From Aggregatilinea lenta (GTDB lineage Bacteria; Chloroflexota; Anaerolineae; Aggregatilineales; Aggregatilineaceae): a DNA stretch of 64,000 nt. Position 1 is the first letter of the stretch. Every line of letters starts with the position of its first letter. The stretch is taken from contig NZ_BFCB01000001.1 in the NCBI RefSeq assembly GCF_003569045.1, positions 1 through 64,000 of the forward strand. The letters are read 5' to 3'. Shown piece after piece: positions 52,847 to 62,677 of this stretch. Under the pieces are notes generated by a model. The model had not been told where the DNA came from. It did no database searches and saw only the letters and a list, made by a program, of their open reading frames with translations. Position numbers and translations under genes: made by a program.

Positions 52847-55800
52847 TCCCTTCCCTCCAGTACACGGACTGTTCTTGTGGCTCATAAACGGGCAGCTTCA
52901 AACGGAACGTGCTGCCGCGACCCTGTTCGCTCTCGACTTCGATGCTGCCGCCATGAAGCCCCATGATCTCCTTGATGATCGCCAGCCCCAGGCCGGTGCC
53001 GGGCACGCTCGGGTTCACGTTGGACCCCCGGTAGAAGCGATCGAAGATATTGGGCAGTTCATTGGCCGGGATTCCGATTCCCGTATCGACGGTTTCAATA
53101 ATAACCCATTCCGGTTCACCCTGCTCAGAGCGTCCCACCTCACTGCGCACGACGATTTGCCCACCCGGCGGCGTGTAATTGATCGCGTTGCTGACCAGAT
53201 TGGTCAGCGCCCGCAGCAGTTGGTCGGGATCGCCGTAGACCAGCGGCAGGGTGCCGTTCGTGCCCTCGTATTGCAGATCCTCCTGGGCGCTTTCGGCCCA
53301 GGCGATGTTGTTCTGCACGACGGTATCGATCACCAGTTGCAGATCTACCGGCTGGCGGACCTGCGGGCGCTCGGCGCGCTGCTCGCTTTGCAAGCGCGAC
53401 AGATCTAGCAGCTCCACAATCAGGCGCTCCAGCCGCTCGACCTCACGGCCCATCACTTCGAGGTAGCTCGCGCGGCGCTCCGGGCGACCTTGTTCCAGCA
53501 GCGACAGGTACAGTTTAAGGTTCGCCAGCGGCGTGCGCAGCTCGTGCGAGACGTTCGAGACAAAGTGATCCTTCATCCGGTCCAGCTCTTGGAGCTGCGA
53601 GATGTCGCGCAGGATCACGACCGAACCCAGTAACTGGTCACCTTCGAGCACGCGCGCGGCCTTGGCCTGCAGCGCCACCACGCCCAGCTCGATGATCTCG
53701 GTCGCGTCGCTGATGTCGGCCTCGTTGTACAGCACGCGGTTGACCAGCGCGCGGATGCGCAGACTAAGGTCCATATTCAGGTCGTGCTGCTCGAACAGGT
53801 CCTTGGCAACCGGGTTGGTCAGCACCACGTGGCCGCTCAGGTCGAAGACGATGACGGCGTCCGCCACGGAGCGCAGGATCGCTTCAGTGCGCTCCTGCTG
53901 CTCGCGGATCTCCGACGTGCGCTCGATCACGCGCGCTTCAAGCTCCAACGTCTGCTGGCGCACGCGCTCGAACAGGCGCGCGTTGGAGACGGAGATCGCA
54001 AGCTGCGCCGCAAGCGGTTCCAGCACGTTGAGGTCTTCCGGCGTGATGCTAAAGTGGCGCTGGCGCTCGACGACCATCACGCCGATCACCTCGTCGGCCA
54101 CGATCAGCGGGATCCCCAGCGAACAGCACTCGATCGAGCCGCCGTTGAGCGTGGAGAAGCCGTCACACAGGCGGTTTTGCAGCACCGGCTCGCCCTGCTG
54201 CACGGACTGCCACGCCACCCCGTCGGGGGATAGGTAGTAGCCGTCCGGCGTATCGTCCACGTAAATCGAGGGGCGGCCCGCAAACAGCGAATGGATGACC
54301 AGATGATCGTCCTCGACCTGAAGCAGGCCGATCATGTCGTAGTGCAGGATGTCGAACAGCTTGCGCGCGACGCCCTCGATGAGGCTGGACAGGCTGAGGA
54401 TCGCGGTTGCGTAGCGTCCCACTTCGTTGACCAACCGCAGCTGGTCGAGATGGTGGCGGATCTCGTCGAACAGGCTCGCGTTCTGGATGGTCAGCGCGGC
54501 CTGCACGCCCAGCAGCCGGATCTGTTCCGTCAGCCAGTCGGCATAGGCGTCGGGATTTTCCGTATCGACCAGCAGCAGCGTGCCGATGGGCACGTCCGCC
54601 TTGACCAGCGGCACGGCGATGACGGCCTGCGCGTGCGTGCTCTCGATAAACTCCGGCGGCAGCGCGCTGGACTGGGCCACGCGGTTGACGAAGTGCGGAC
54701 GCCACTGGTGGATGACGTAGGCAGGCAGCAGCGTATCGTCTTCCAGGGCGTAGCTGCTCCCGATGAACTGTTCCGAACCGGGGCCATACGCCGCCGTCCC
54801 GACCAGCCGGTCACCCTCGATCAGCCACAGGTAGGCGCCCTGCGCGCCGAACACGCCCGCGCTCTCCTGGCAGATCAGGTTGAGCACGGCCCCGCTGTCG
54901 AGCTGCGAGCTGATCGCCAGCCCCAGCCGTCCCAGGTCCGTCGAGAGCGCCTCGCGCCGCAGGGTATTCTCGAACAGCGCGGCATTGTCCATCACCACAC
55001 CCAACTGCTGCCCAATGTTCGCCAGCAGTTGCTTCACTTCCGTGTTGAACGGCATGTCCGGCTGGCACACGCTCAGGAGACCGATCGCCGCCCCGTGCGA
55101 GAGCAGCGGCACGCTGTAAAACGTGAAGGTCTGCCCATCCCCCAGCCGGACCGGCGACAGCTCCGTAGCGTTGGGCACGCAGCTCAGCCGCGCGCACAGC
55201 TCGTCGGGCAGGCCGGACGCGGCCAACAGGTGCAGCTCGTTGGAGGGCACGTCGCGCCGGTGGATGGTGCCGCCGCTGATACTCAGCGTTTCGAGCACAC
55301 GTTCCAGCGAGACGGTGACGAGGTTGTCCTGTGTCAGCACTTCATTACTGGCCGCCAAAATCGTGTTCAGCGCGCGCAGAGCGCGGTTCTGACGGCTGGC
55401 TTCTTCGAGCAGGCGGAAGTTCTCAATCGCCGCCGCGATCTGGTTGGCGAAGGTTTGCACGAGATGGAAAGAGTCGGTCGTGAACTTGTGCGGCTCGTAG
55501 CTGTCGATGTGCAGGAAGCCGATCACCTGATCGCGCACGATCAGCGGCGCGCCGATCCAGCAGCGCACCTCCTGGTAACTGTACTGGCCCGGACGCCACC
55601 AGCGGTTCTGGCGCGTGTCGGTGACCAGCATGGCGCGCTTCGTCTCGAAGATGCGCTGGCTGAGCGGGTAAATCGACAGGGCCAGCGTCGTTTCTGCCGG
55701 GAGCGGCGTGGTGACCGGGTAGATCGCGCGCAAGGTCCACTGGCGGTCGTCCTCGTCGAGCAGGCCGATATGCGCCTGATCAAAGTCGAGCACCTGATCG

Positions 55801-57953
55801 AGCGTGCGCAGCGCCAGATCCAGGGCGCTGTCCAGGTCCGCGCTGGACACCAGATCGTACGAGGCGCGCTGAAGCAGCTCCGCCTGCACGCGGCGGCGCT
55901 GCTCGTTTTCAAACAACTGCGCATTTTCGACGGCGATCACCGTCTGGCCTGCGAAGGCCGTCGCGATCTGAAGGTCGGCGTCGGTAAAGTGGCCGGGCCG
56001 GGCATGGGCAAGGCTCAGACAGCCCAGCACCTGATCGTGGATGATGAGCGGGATGCCGATCCACGAGCCGTGCTGAAACCCGCTTTGAATCCAGTCGGCA
56101 TCGATTGTCGTGTCGACGACGAGCTGCGGCGCGTGCTGGGTGAACATCTGAAGCATGTACGGGTAGCGCGCGATCTCGATCCGCACCTCGGAAATCGGCT
56201 TCTCGTCCGAGCCGGGCGTGAAGCCGTGGTAAGCACACACGCGCAGACGCCCCGGCTCGGCCATCAGCAGCACCGTCGCACGGTCGTAGTCCAGAATGGT
56301 GAACAGCCGCTGGAGCATGGCGTGCAGCGCGTCGTCCAGCTTCATGCTGCTCAGCAGGCTGGCGACTTCGCGCAGGGCCTCGGCCACCCGACGTTGGTGG
56401 CGCTCCTGGCTGTGCAAGCGCGCGTTGTCGATCGCCACACCGATCTGCCGGGCGACGCTGCCGAGCATCGCCACCTCGACCTGATCGAACTCGCGCGGCT
56501 GCTCGCTGCCCAGTTGCAGCACCCCGATCACCCGGCTGCGCGCCACCAGCGGCACGGTGATGCCGGTCCGCATGTTGAACTTGCGCAGGTGCGCGCTGAA
56601 GGTGCTGCCTTCGTCCGCGTCGGTGCTGACCACCGTCTCGTGCGTCTGGATGACCTGCCCCGCCGTGCTTTCGTCGATGATCAGCGTCTCAGGCGAAAAT
56701 CCGTGCTTGTCGGGCAGGGTGGAGCTGCCTGCCAACACCAGCATGCCCGGTTGGTGCTCGTCCAGCAGGTACGCGACCGCGTTGCTCAACCGCGTGATCG
56801 CCAGCACCTGGCTGAGCGCGCGCGTGATGACCTGATCCAGCTCCAGAGAGGCGGAAATATCGGCGCTGATGGCGCTGAGCACCATCAATTCCTGGCTGCG
56901 TTCGTTGAGGTTATGCCGGATGATCGACGCCGTGATATCGCGGAAGGCCAGCAGCTGCGCGCCGGGCACAACGCCGACATGCTCGAACGGCGTCAGCGTG
57001 AGCCGCACGAAGTATTCTTCGCCGTCGCGCTGCACTTCGCACTCGGCGGTGGAGATTTCGTGCGCCAGCATGCGCCGGATCGGCCCGGCAAACGCCGAGC
57101 CGCGCGCCAGCTCAAGGACGTGTCCGGGCGCAAGGCCGCTCAGGTCGCGCCCGCCGATCCAACCCAGCGCCGGGGCGTTTTTCCACAGGACGCGGGCATT
57201 GGAATCGAGCACCAGATAGCCGTCGTTGAAGCTGCCGAAGACCGAATCCAGCAATGTTTCGAGCGCTACTTCCCGCCGCGACTTGAGCACCAGCGCCGAC
57301 ACGCCTAACACCGGCATTGCGAAGCCCAATGCGGCGATGCCCGGCATGGCCCGCCACCCGGCCAGGGGCGACAGCAGCGGAATGACGCTGCTGAACAGCG
57401 CGACGAGCATAAACGGCAGCCCGGTCCGCCAGAAGCGGATGCGGCCCTGGCGCACCGCCAGCGCGAGGATCGTCCCCACCACCGCCTGCCCGAATGCCAT
57501 GAACAGCACGGCCAGCACCCACCGGTGCATCAACTGCAAGACGATCCACAGCAGCGCAAACCCAGCCGGATCGCGCGCTACCACCACCGGATCGTCCGCG
57601 CTGGCGAACATCGCCAGCAGCCCGACGTCGATTGCCACGTTGATCAGCACCATCGCGGTCAGGACGCGTGCGCGGTGCAGCCGCAGCCACGATTCGTAAT
57701 AGAGGCCCAGCAGTGTCAGGGGCAAAAGGACGAGGTAAATCCAGGTGGAAACCAGCGTAACGACGACGAACGCAGCCCGCGCCAGCGCGGCGTCGGTCGT
57801 CGTCGTGATGATGAAGCTGCACATCGTGGCGCCTGCGACGACGAGCAGGTATGTGGTCAAGACAAGACTCGCCAGACCACGGGGCCGCCGTTGATAGACC
57901 ACCGTCGCCAATAAAATGTAGAGGCAAATCAAAGGGATAAGTAGATACGCCAT
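52839..57953 (-). CDS. Giant membrane histidine kinase with six GAF and two PAS domains
   Basis: This 1704-residue kinase begins with seven or so transmembrane helices (about residues 1-225), then PAS (about 230-345). Six consecutive GAF domains follow at about 350-515, 518-680, 684-850, 850-995, 998-1160 and 1164-1335. Next come a coiled coil, a second PAS (about 1365-1455), HisKA with His1470 in NVSHELRTPLA, and HATPase (NLVSNAINYTPPGG, DTGIGIPANELP, IFDRFYRGS, GTGLGLAIIKEIMGLHGG). Each GAF keeps strand patterns such as IGVLQLG, LGCLSLAHA, IGFLHIDSYE, IGLLSVCQ and IGTLLLVD. I chose the ATG at 57953 because the first helix then starts immediately; 57998 is an alternative. It overlaps the receiver-kinase gene, and the ATPase-winged-helix gene lies 172 bp upstream. 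Confidence 0.92.
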   Translation of the reverse strand: MAYLLIPLICLYILLATVVYQRRPRGLASLVLTTYLLVVAGATMCSFIITTTTDAALARAAFVVVTLVSTWIYLVLLPLTLLGLYYESWLRLHRARVLTAMVLINVAIDVGLLAMFASADDPVVVARDPAGFALLWIVLQLMHRWVLAVLFMAFGQAVVGTILALAVRQGRIRFWRTGLPFMLVALFSSVIPLLSPLAGWRAMPGIAALGFAMPVLGVSALVLKSRREVALETLLDSVFGSFNDGYLVLDSNARVLWKNAPALGWIGGRDLSGLAPGHVLELARGSAFAGPIRRMLAHEISTAECEVQRDGEEYFVRLTLTPFEHVGVVPGAQLLAFRDITASIIRHNLNERSQELMVLSAISADISASLELDQVITRALSQVLAITRLSNAVAYLLDEHQPGMLVLAGSSTLPDKHGFSPETLIIDESTAGQVIQTHETVVSTDADEGSTFSAHLRKFNMRTGITVPLVARSRVIGVLQLGSEQPREFDQVEVAMLGSVARQIGVAIDNARLHSQERHQRRVAEALREVASLLSSMKLDDALHAMLQRLFTILDYDRATVLLMAEPGRLRVCAYHGFTPGSDEKPISEVRIEIARYPYMLQMFTQHAPQLVVDTTIDADWIQSGFQHGSWIGIPLIIHDQVLGCLSLAHARPGHFTDADLQIATAFAGQTVIAVENAQLFENEQRRRVQAELLQRASYDLVSSADLDSALDLALRTLDQVLDFDQAHIGLLDEDDRQWTLRAIYPVTTPLPAETTLALSIYPLSQRIFETKRAMLVTDTRQNRWWRPGQYSYQEVRCWIGAPLIVRDQVIGFLHIDSYEPHKFTTDSFHLVQTFANQIAAAIENFRLLEEASRQNRALRALNTILAASNEVLTQDNLVTVSLERVLETLSISGGTIHRRDVPSNELHLLAASGLPDELCARLSCVPNATELSPVRLGDGQTFTFYSVPLLSHGAAIGLLSVCQPDMPFNTEVKQLLANIGQQLGVVMDNAALFENTLRREALSTDLGRLGLAISSQLDSGAVLNLICQESAGVFGAQGAYLWLIEGDRLVGTAAYGPGSEQFIGSSYALEDDTLLPAYVIHQWRPHFVNRVAQSSALPPEFIESTHAQAVIAVPLVKADVPIGTLLLVDTENPDAYADWLTEQIRLLGVQAALTIQNASLFDEIRHHLDQLRLVNEVGRYATAILSLSSLIEGVARKLFDILHYDMIGLLQVEDDHLVIHSLFAGRPSIYVDDTPDGYYLSPDGVAWQSVQQGEPVLQNRLCDGFSTLNGGSIECCSLGIPLIVADEVIGVMVVERQRHFSITPEDLNVLEPLAAQLAISVSNARLFERVRQQTLELEARVIERTSEIREQQERTEAILRSVADAVIVFDLSGHVVLTNPVAKDLFEQHDLNMDLSLRIRALVNRVLYNEADISDATEIIELGVVALQAKAARVLEGDQLLGSVVILRDISQLQELDRMKDHFVSNVSHELRTPLANLKLYLSLLEQGRPERRASYLEVMGREVERLERLIVELLDLSRLQSEQRAERPQVRQPVDLQLVIDTVVQNNIAWAESAQEDLQYEGTNGTLPLVYGDPDQLLRALTNLVSNAINYTPPGGQIVVRSEVGRSEQGEPEWVIIETVDTGIGIPANELPNIFDRFYRGSNVNPSVPGTGLGLAIIKEIMGLHGGSIEVESEQGRGSTFRLKLPVYEPQEQSVYWREGNG

Positions 57954-58125
57954 GCGGTCGGACCAACCCCCACAGAGATATTGCCTACAGTATAGCATGT
58001 ACTATTCATTTACGATTGCCACGCAATAGGCACAGACTGTCCAGTCGACAGAGCCTCACATAAGACTGCATGTACGCCAATCATAGCCCGGTTAGAGGGA
58101 GCCTATTGCCCGCCAGCGGCGGCGA

Positions 58126-59514
58126 TCAAGTCACCGCGCCCTGCGCGCTGTTCAGCTTGTAGCCCCGCCCGCGAATCGTGCTGATAAACTGAGGATTGGA
58201 CGGGTCCGGCTCCAGCTTGGATCGCAAGCGGCTCACCAGCTTTTCGATCCGCGCGTCGTCCACCTCGCCCATGTAGTCCTGGCCCCACACCGTGTCCACG
58301 ATCTGATACTTGTCACAAATTTTGTCCAGACGGCCATACAGCAGCAGCAGCAGCCGGTATTCCAGGTCAGTCAGCGGCTCGACACGGCGGCCATCGACCC
58401 AGACCCCACCCGCGTCGATGTCCACCCACACTCCCGCCGGGACTTCCTGCTGGATCAGGCGCTGCCGCCGGGCATAGTTCTCGAACAGGCGGCAAAACAG
58501 CCGGACACCCTGCTCGTCACTGACCAGCATGCCGCGCCCCAGCAGCGCGCCGCGCTGCACGTCCGATAGCGCGTCGACGCCCTGCGTCGCGGCCAGCGTG
58601 GTCCACTCGCGCTCAGCGGGCGCAAGCTGGTTCCACAGCTTGATCAGCTCGCTGCGCACCAGCCGGTGATTGCTCAGCACGTCGTTGGCGACGCTTAGCG
58701 CCTGCTCGGTATACGTCACCGGCGCGCCGGACTCGACCTCCATGACCACATGCGCGACCGCATGGATCAGGCCGGGATGCCCGCCCGCCTGGTCGAGGAT
58801 GAAGTCGCGCTCCGCCGGATCGAGCGAATCGTGCGCCTGGTGGAAGATGTCGGCGGCCAGCCGCACCGAGTCCGTCGGGGACAGCGGCTCCAGGTAGTGC
58901 TTGTACGCGCCGAACGGCTCCAAAAACTCCGCGAGGTCGTCACCCGCCTCCAGCGTCGAAGTAGGCCGCAGCGTCGCGATCACATAGTTGAGCTGCGACG
59001 CATAGTTGTCCTTGAGCGCGCGCAGGTTCAGGAAGACGCGCTCGTCCAGCCCGGTCAGCACCGCATCGAACTCGTCCAGGATCAGGATCACTTCCTGCGA
59101 GTCGTCGGCCTGGATCAGATCCAGCAGCGCGTCGTTGAACGCCAGCGGAATGGTGAAGGAGTTCTGCGAGCGCACGACCGTCTGGTAATGCTCGTCCAGG
59201 CGCGCCAGCAGCGGCTGGGGCGTGGGCTTCTGGCCGGAGAGCGTCTCGATCACCGCGCGCAGCACGACCTCGTAAAAGCCCTGGGCGCTCATTTCGAGCA
59301 TGCGATTGCAGTCCACGTAGACGAACAGCGCCGGATGCCCGACGCGCTGCTCGTATGACTGCGCGAAGGCCGATTGGGCGACGTGCCGCAGCAGCGTCGA
59401 TTTGCCGAAGTTGCTCAATCCCACCAGCGAGATCGGCTGCCCGACCACCAGCATATCCAGGATGTCCGCCGCGTCACGGGGCCGGTAGGGCGTCAGAGTG
59501 TGTCGTTCAGACAT
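58126..59514 (-). CDS. P-loop ATPase fused to an OmpR-type winged helix
   Basis: This 462-residue protein has an N-terminal AAA/STAND-like ATPase (Walker A GLSNFGKSTLL at residues 32-42; Walker B VILILDEFD with Asp147-Glu148; a sensor-like RPTSTLEAG). A helical region spans about 230-340, and a C-terminal OmpR/PhoB winged helix spans about 365-462 (GVWVDGRRVEPLTDLEYRLL, then ARIEKLVSRLRSKLE and STIRGRGYKL). There is no receiver domain. The architecture suggests a DNA-binding regulator controlled by nucleotide-driven conformational change rather than phosphorylation. It lies on the same strand directly upstream of the giant kinase and receiver-kinase, so the three could form one signalling unit. 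I know of no named family with exactly this fusion. Confidence 0.85.
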   Translation of the reverse strand: MSERHTLTPYRPRDAADILDMLVVGQPISLVGLSNFGKSTLLRHVAQSAFAQSYEQRVGHPALFVYVDCNRMLEMSAQGFYEVVLRAVIETLSGQKPTPQPLLARLDEHYQTVVRSQNSFTIPLAFNDALLDLIQADDSQEVILILDEFDAVLTGLDERVFLNLRALKDNYASQLNYVIATLRPTSTLEAGDDLAEFLEPFGAYKHYLEPLSPTDSVRLAADIFHQAHDSLDPAERDFILDQAGGHPGLIHAVAHVVMEVESGAPVTYTEQALSVANDVLSNHRLVRSELIKLWNQLAPAEREWTTLAATQGVDALSDVQRGALLGRGMLVSDEQGVRLFCRLFENYARRQRLIQQEVPAGVWVDIDAGGVWVDGRRVEPLTDLEYRLLLLLYGRLDKICDKYQIVDTVWGQDYMGEVDDARIEKLVSRLRSKLEPDPSNPQFISTIRGRGYKLNSAQGAVT

Positions 59515-59743
59515 AACGTGCACCACCAGTGGAGGGACACATCACCGGCGTCCCCATTATGCAAAGAGGGCTATAGGGGCTTGTTGCGTGCACCCAATCG
59601 CGAACCGGCCTATCCTCTCCCCTGGCACCCGCTCGCCAGTGACGAGGCAAAAACAAAGTCCTTCCTTTTCCCCTGAGAGGAAGGCAAGCCGGGCCGGGGA
59701 ACAGCGCCGTACGAGCGCACACCACAGTCCCCAGGCGTCGAAG

Positions 59744-59767
59744 AGGGGCAATACGATGACTGCCCCT
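59744..59767 (-). terminator. Possible hairpin after the LPTTG protein gene
   Basis: On the minus strand AGGGGCA and TGCCCCT form a 7-bp stem followed by CTTC. It lies 36 bp after the stop. The 288-bp gap 59515-59802 otherwise shows no gene. Confidence 0.4.
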
Positions 59768-59802
59768 GATGATTCTCGCTTACTCTGTGCCCACGCCGCC
59801 GG

Positions 59803-61539
59803 TTAGCTCGGTGTACGCAGCTTGCGCGCGATGACCACGACGGACACCAGTCCCGCCGCCGCGATTGCCAGCAGCGTCAGACCGTTGGTGCCATCAATGT
59901 CGCCCGCCTGATCGGCGATGTCGGAGAAGAAGCCCGTGGTGGGCAGTGCCGAGGGCAGCGCCTCTACGCCGGCTTCTTCCGTAGCCATCTCAAGAGTGGG
60001 CGGGGTCGTGGGCGACACGCCCAGTTCCGCGAGCGCCGTCATGGTCGCACTGATACCTTCCAGGTCCGGCGTGGGCGTGGGCGGAATGCCGACCGTAAAG
60101 GTGATCTCGCCCGCCGTCGGCACATTCACCTGGATCAGGACCTCGTCCGTGGGCGGGATCTGCGCCTGGATGTCGGCTGGCAGCGACGTGTAATCGACCA
60201 GCAGCCAGTAGACACCCGGCTCCAGCGAGCCGAAGTCGAACTCGCCGCCTTCGCCGGTGATAATCTCGCCGATGAACTCGTCGCCCAGCTCGATGGTCGG
60301 CGTGGGCTGTGCGCCCTGGCGGCTGCCGCTGACCAGCACGATGTGGCCCTCGCCGCCGGACGGATGATACGCCGCGCCGCCCGCTTCTTCGGTCGCGCCG
60401 GCGTCGGCGGTCGCTTCAGGCTCCGGCCCAGCAGACGCCGGATTATTGGGCGTGGTCAGCGTCAGCGTATAGTCGCCGGGGCCGGACACACTGCTGACCC
60501 GCAAGGCGTAGGTGCCGTCTTCGGGCAGCTCAAAGTTCTCGATGAGCGCGTTCAGGCCGTCGCCGCTGTCGTCGTCTTCGGCCACAATCGTACCGTCCGG
60601 GCCGACCATCTCGACGAACATATCCATGCTGACTTCGTCACCGGCCACCGCGCTAACGGTGACCACGTCACCCGCGCTGCCGTCGAAGACCCACTCGACC
60701 GGGGTCGTGTCTTCCAGCGTCTCCGTCATGGCTTCACCGTAAGCGATGGAGGGCGCTTCTTCGGTCGCGCCAGCAGTCGCCTCTTCGAAGGGCACACCGG
60801 TCACTGCGAGGGGAGTGCCTTCTTCGGGGATGGTCACGGTCGTCACGTCGGACGGCGTAAACACGCCGTCGCCGTCGTCACGGTAGAGCCGGATCGTCAC
60901 GCCCGAAAACGGGTTGTTCGATTCGTCCACCAGATGCCCGGAGAGGCGCGCGGCCACGGCCACGGCGGTCTGCGTCGCGCCGTTCGACTGCGCCACAGCG
61001 GTTCCGGTCGCGTCGTTCGCTTCCGCCTGAGCGGTCTGCGTCGCCTGACGCGCGGCAGCGGTCGAGGCGGCCTGTTCGGCGGCAGACGTCGCGGCAGCCA
61101 CCGCCGTCTGCGTAAGCTGCGCTTCGGCGGTGGCCGTCGCAGCGGCGTTAGCCGCGGACTGTGTCTGCGCCTCAAAGATGGCGTTCTGCGTCACCGTCCC
61201 GGCCAACTCGAACTCGCGCACGGCGGTCTGGCTGGCTTCGAAGGCGATCTGTGCCGCCGTCTGCGTATATCCAAAATTCATCGCCACTGCGGTGTTGGTC
61301 TGAATGACGGCAGTCGAGGTCAGCTCGTTGGGGCTTACTTCATCGCCGCCGCCCAGGGCCAGCACGATCAGGATCCCAACGATGGCGATGACCGCCAGCA
61401 TGAGCAGCGCGCCGACGATCTTAAACGTCCGGCTGATGCCGCCCTCATCCGGTTCTTCGAAGCCCGGCAGATCCAGGTCTTCTTCGAACGGTGGCATCTC
61501 GTCCAGTTCGCTCAGGTCGTCCAGGTCTTCGAAGCCCAT
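59803..61539 (-). CDS. Bitopic surface protein with Ala/Thr/Gln coiled region, PPC-like domain and LPTTG sorting-like motif
   Basis: This 578-residue protein has an acidic cytoplasmic N-terminus (1-36), a transmembrane helix (about 40-63), an Ala/Thr/Gln-rich helical stretch (about 75-200), and a small strand domain (about 203-255). A PPC-like domain follows (about 280-370: VVTVSAVAGDEVSMDMFVEM, then ENFELPEDGTYALRVSSV), then linkers and another beta domain (about 400-500). Near the C-terminus are LPTTG (residues 532-536), then a hydrophobic helix (about 555-572) and RKLRTPS. LPXTG plus helix plus basic tail is a sortase signal, although the gap before the helix is long and an N-terminal anchor is already present. 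The start follows GGAGGGAATT. It is downstream of the lipoyl-like and MutL-like genes, probably co-transcribed. Confidence 0.8.
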   Translation of the reverse strand: MGFEDLDDLSELDEMPPFEEDLDLPGFEEPDEGGISRTFKIVGALLMLAVIAIVGILIVLALGGGDEVSPNELTSTAVIQTNTAVAMNFGYTQTAAQIAFEASQTAVREFELAGTVTQNAIFEAQTQSAANAAATATAEAQLTQTAVAAATSAAEQAASTAAARQATQTAQAEANDATGTAVAQSNGATQTAVAVAARLSGHLVDESNNPFSGVTIRLYRDDGDGVFTPSDVTTVTIPEEGTPLAVTGVPFEEATAGATEEAPSIAYGEAMTETLEDTTPVEWVFDGSAGDVVTVSAVAGDEVSMDMFVEMVGPDGTIVAEDDDSGDGLNALIENFELPEDGTYALRVSSVSGPGDYTLTLTTPNNPASAGPEPEATADAGATEEAGGAAYHPSGGEGHIVLVSGSRQGAQPTPTIELGDEFIGEIITGEGGEFDFGSLEPGVYWLLVDYTSLPADIQAQIPPTDEVLIQVNVPTAGEITFTVGIPPTPTPDLEGISATMTALAELGVSPTTPPTLEMATEEAGVEALPSALPTTGFFSDIADQAGDIDGTNGLTLLAIAAAGLVSVVVIARKLRTPS

Positions 61540-61594
61540 AATTCCCTCCGCGATTGTGTGGCGTAAATGCTTTCGCCTGGCCCGGCAGCGCGTC

Positions 61595-62677
61595 TCAGCC
61601 GAGCAGTTCCAGGTTGACCAACGCGATGGCGGTGATGCGACCGCTCGGCAGCCTCACGCGGGCACTCGGCAGCCGCAGACCACTCTCGGTGACCTGCGGT
61701 TCAGGCGGCAGCTCGACTACTTCAACAACGAGACCGTCCCACGGCGCGCGCACGATCCGCACACGGTCGCCTATTTCCAGGGCGCGGTCAACCGTAGGGG
61801 CGGGCGGCATGGCGCTGCCGGACGGCAGCGGGATCAATATTTCCGGGCGCTCGCCCGTCCAGCGATCGGGAAGTGCGGCATTGAAGGCAGCCTGACGGCC
61901 CACACTGCTGCCCAGGAGCTGGTAGATCGCGTCGGTCGGCCTGCGCTGACCAAATCCCTCGGTCAATATTACAGGGAATGTAAGCCGCAACGCCAATTCG
62001 CGCAAGTTTGAGGGCATGCTGGGCGCGACGACGCCCGCCACTTCCTGCTGTTCCGCGATGGCAAGGTCGCGCTTGGTGAGCGGATCGGGGCTGATGACCA
62101 CCACGCGACGGTATTCCGAAATACGCATGTCGATCTGGTTCAGACCGGTGAAGCCGTCTTCCGGCAGAAAGCGGAACGTCTCGAACCCCAGGCGGCCATT
62201 CCCCCACGCGCACTGGATCAGCGCGCCCGTGGTGGAGATGAGCACGGTGTTATTTTCCGCCTGCTCGACCTGCCCCGGAATGCCCGCGAACACCTCGACC
62301 GAGCGCTCGATCGTCTGCAGCACGATCTCCGCGCCCTCGACGCGCGTCACCTGCCCGTCGACGGGCGAGACGACCGTCTTCATACGGCGGCCCCGGCCTC
62401 GCTGGGCGAGCACCTGCCCCGTCTCGACGTGCTGGCCCTCACGGACCTGCATATAGCTCGCCAGTTGGACCGGATCGGTGACGTTCTTGGCGATGCCGCT
62501 GATGTCGACCGTGTGCAGCGCGCCCAATACCTCGCCTTGCAGCACGGCCTGGAACGCCTCGACGTTCATGCGCGGGGTCGCCTGCATCTCGCGCAGAACG
62601 ACGCCCGGCGGCAGCCTGCGCTCGCGCTGCACCCGCGCGAGGCCCATCACGATCGACGTTTCAGGATAGTACGGCAT
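61595..62677 (-). CDS. Lipoyl/biotinyl-like domain protein next to MutL-like gene
   Basis: This 360-residue protein of unknown function has a half-barrel resembling the lipoyl/biotinyl fold at about 75-130 (VREGQHVETGQVLAQRG, then MKTVVSPVDGQVTRVEGAEI) without a modifiable Lys motif. The central part contains TTGALIQCAWGNGRLGFETF and FPVILTEGFGQRRPTDAIYQ. The C-terminal 90 residues look like a small barrel (LEIGDRVRIVRAPWDGLVVE), similar to KOW-type modules. The ATG at 62677 follows AGGAGGACG and lies inside the end of the MutL-like gene, giving a 17-bp overlap and coupling. The domain without a modification site suggests a structural or export-adaptor role like membrane-fusion proteins. Confidence 0.75.
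   Translation of the reverse strand: MPYYPETSIVMGLARVQRERRLPPGVVLREMQATPRMNVEAFQAVLQGEVLGALHTVDISGIAKNVTDPVQLASYMQVREGQHVETGQVLAQRGRGRRMKTVVSPVDGQVTRVEGAEIVLQTIERSVEVFAGIPGQVEQAENNTVLISTTGALIQCAWGNGRLGFETFRFLPEDGFTGLNQIDMRISEYRRVVVISPDPLTKRDLAIAEQQEVAGVVAPSMPSNLRELALRLTFPVILTEGFGQRRPTDAIYQLLGSSVGRQAAFNAALPDRWTGERPEILIPLPSGSAMPPAPTVDRALEIGDRVRIVRAPWDGLVVEVVELPPEPQVTESGLRLPSARVRLPSGRITAIALVNLELLG

Noticed and set aside
54291-57308. 1005-residue open frame antisense to the giant kinase
   Set aside because: It is rich in Arg, Gln, His and Val with no motif, and mirrors a protein with six recognisable GAF domains. It is a high-G+C shadow.
59527-59802. Possible tRNA or small RNA in the gap before the LPTTG gene
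   Set aside because: No cloverleaf, promoter or conserved structure is visible apart from one short hairpin.
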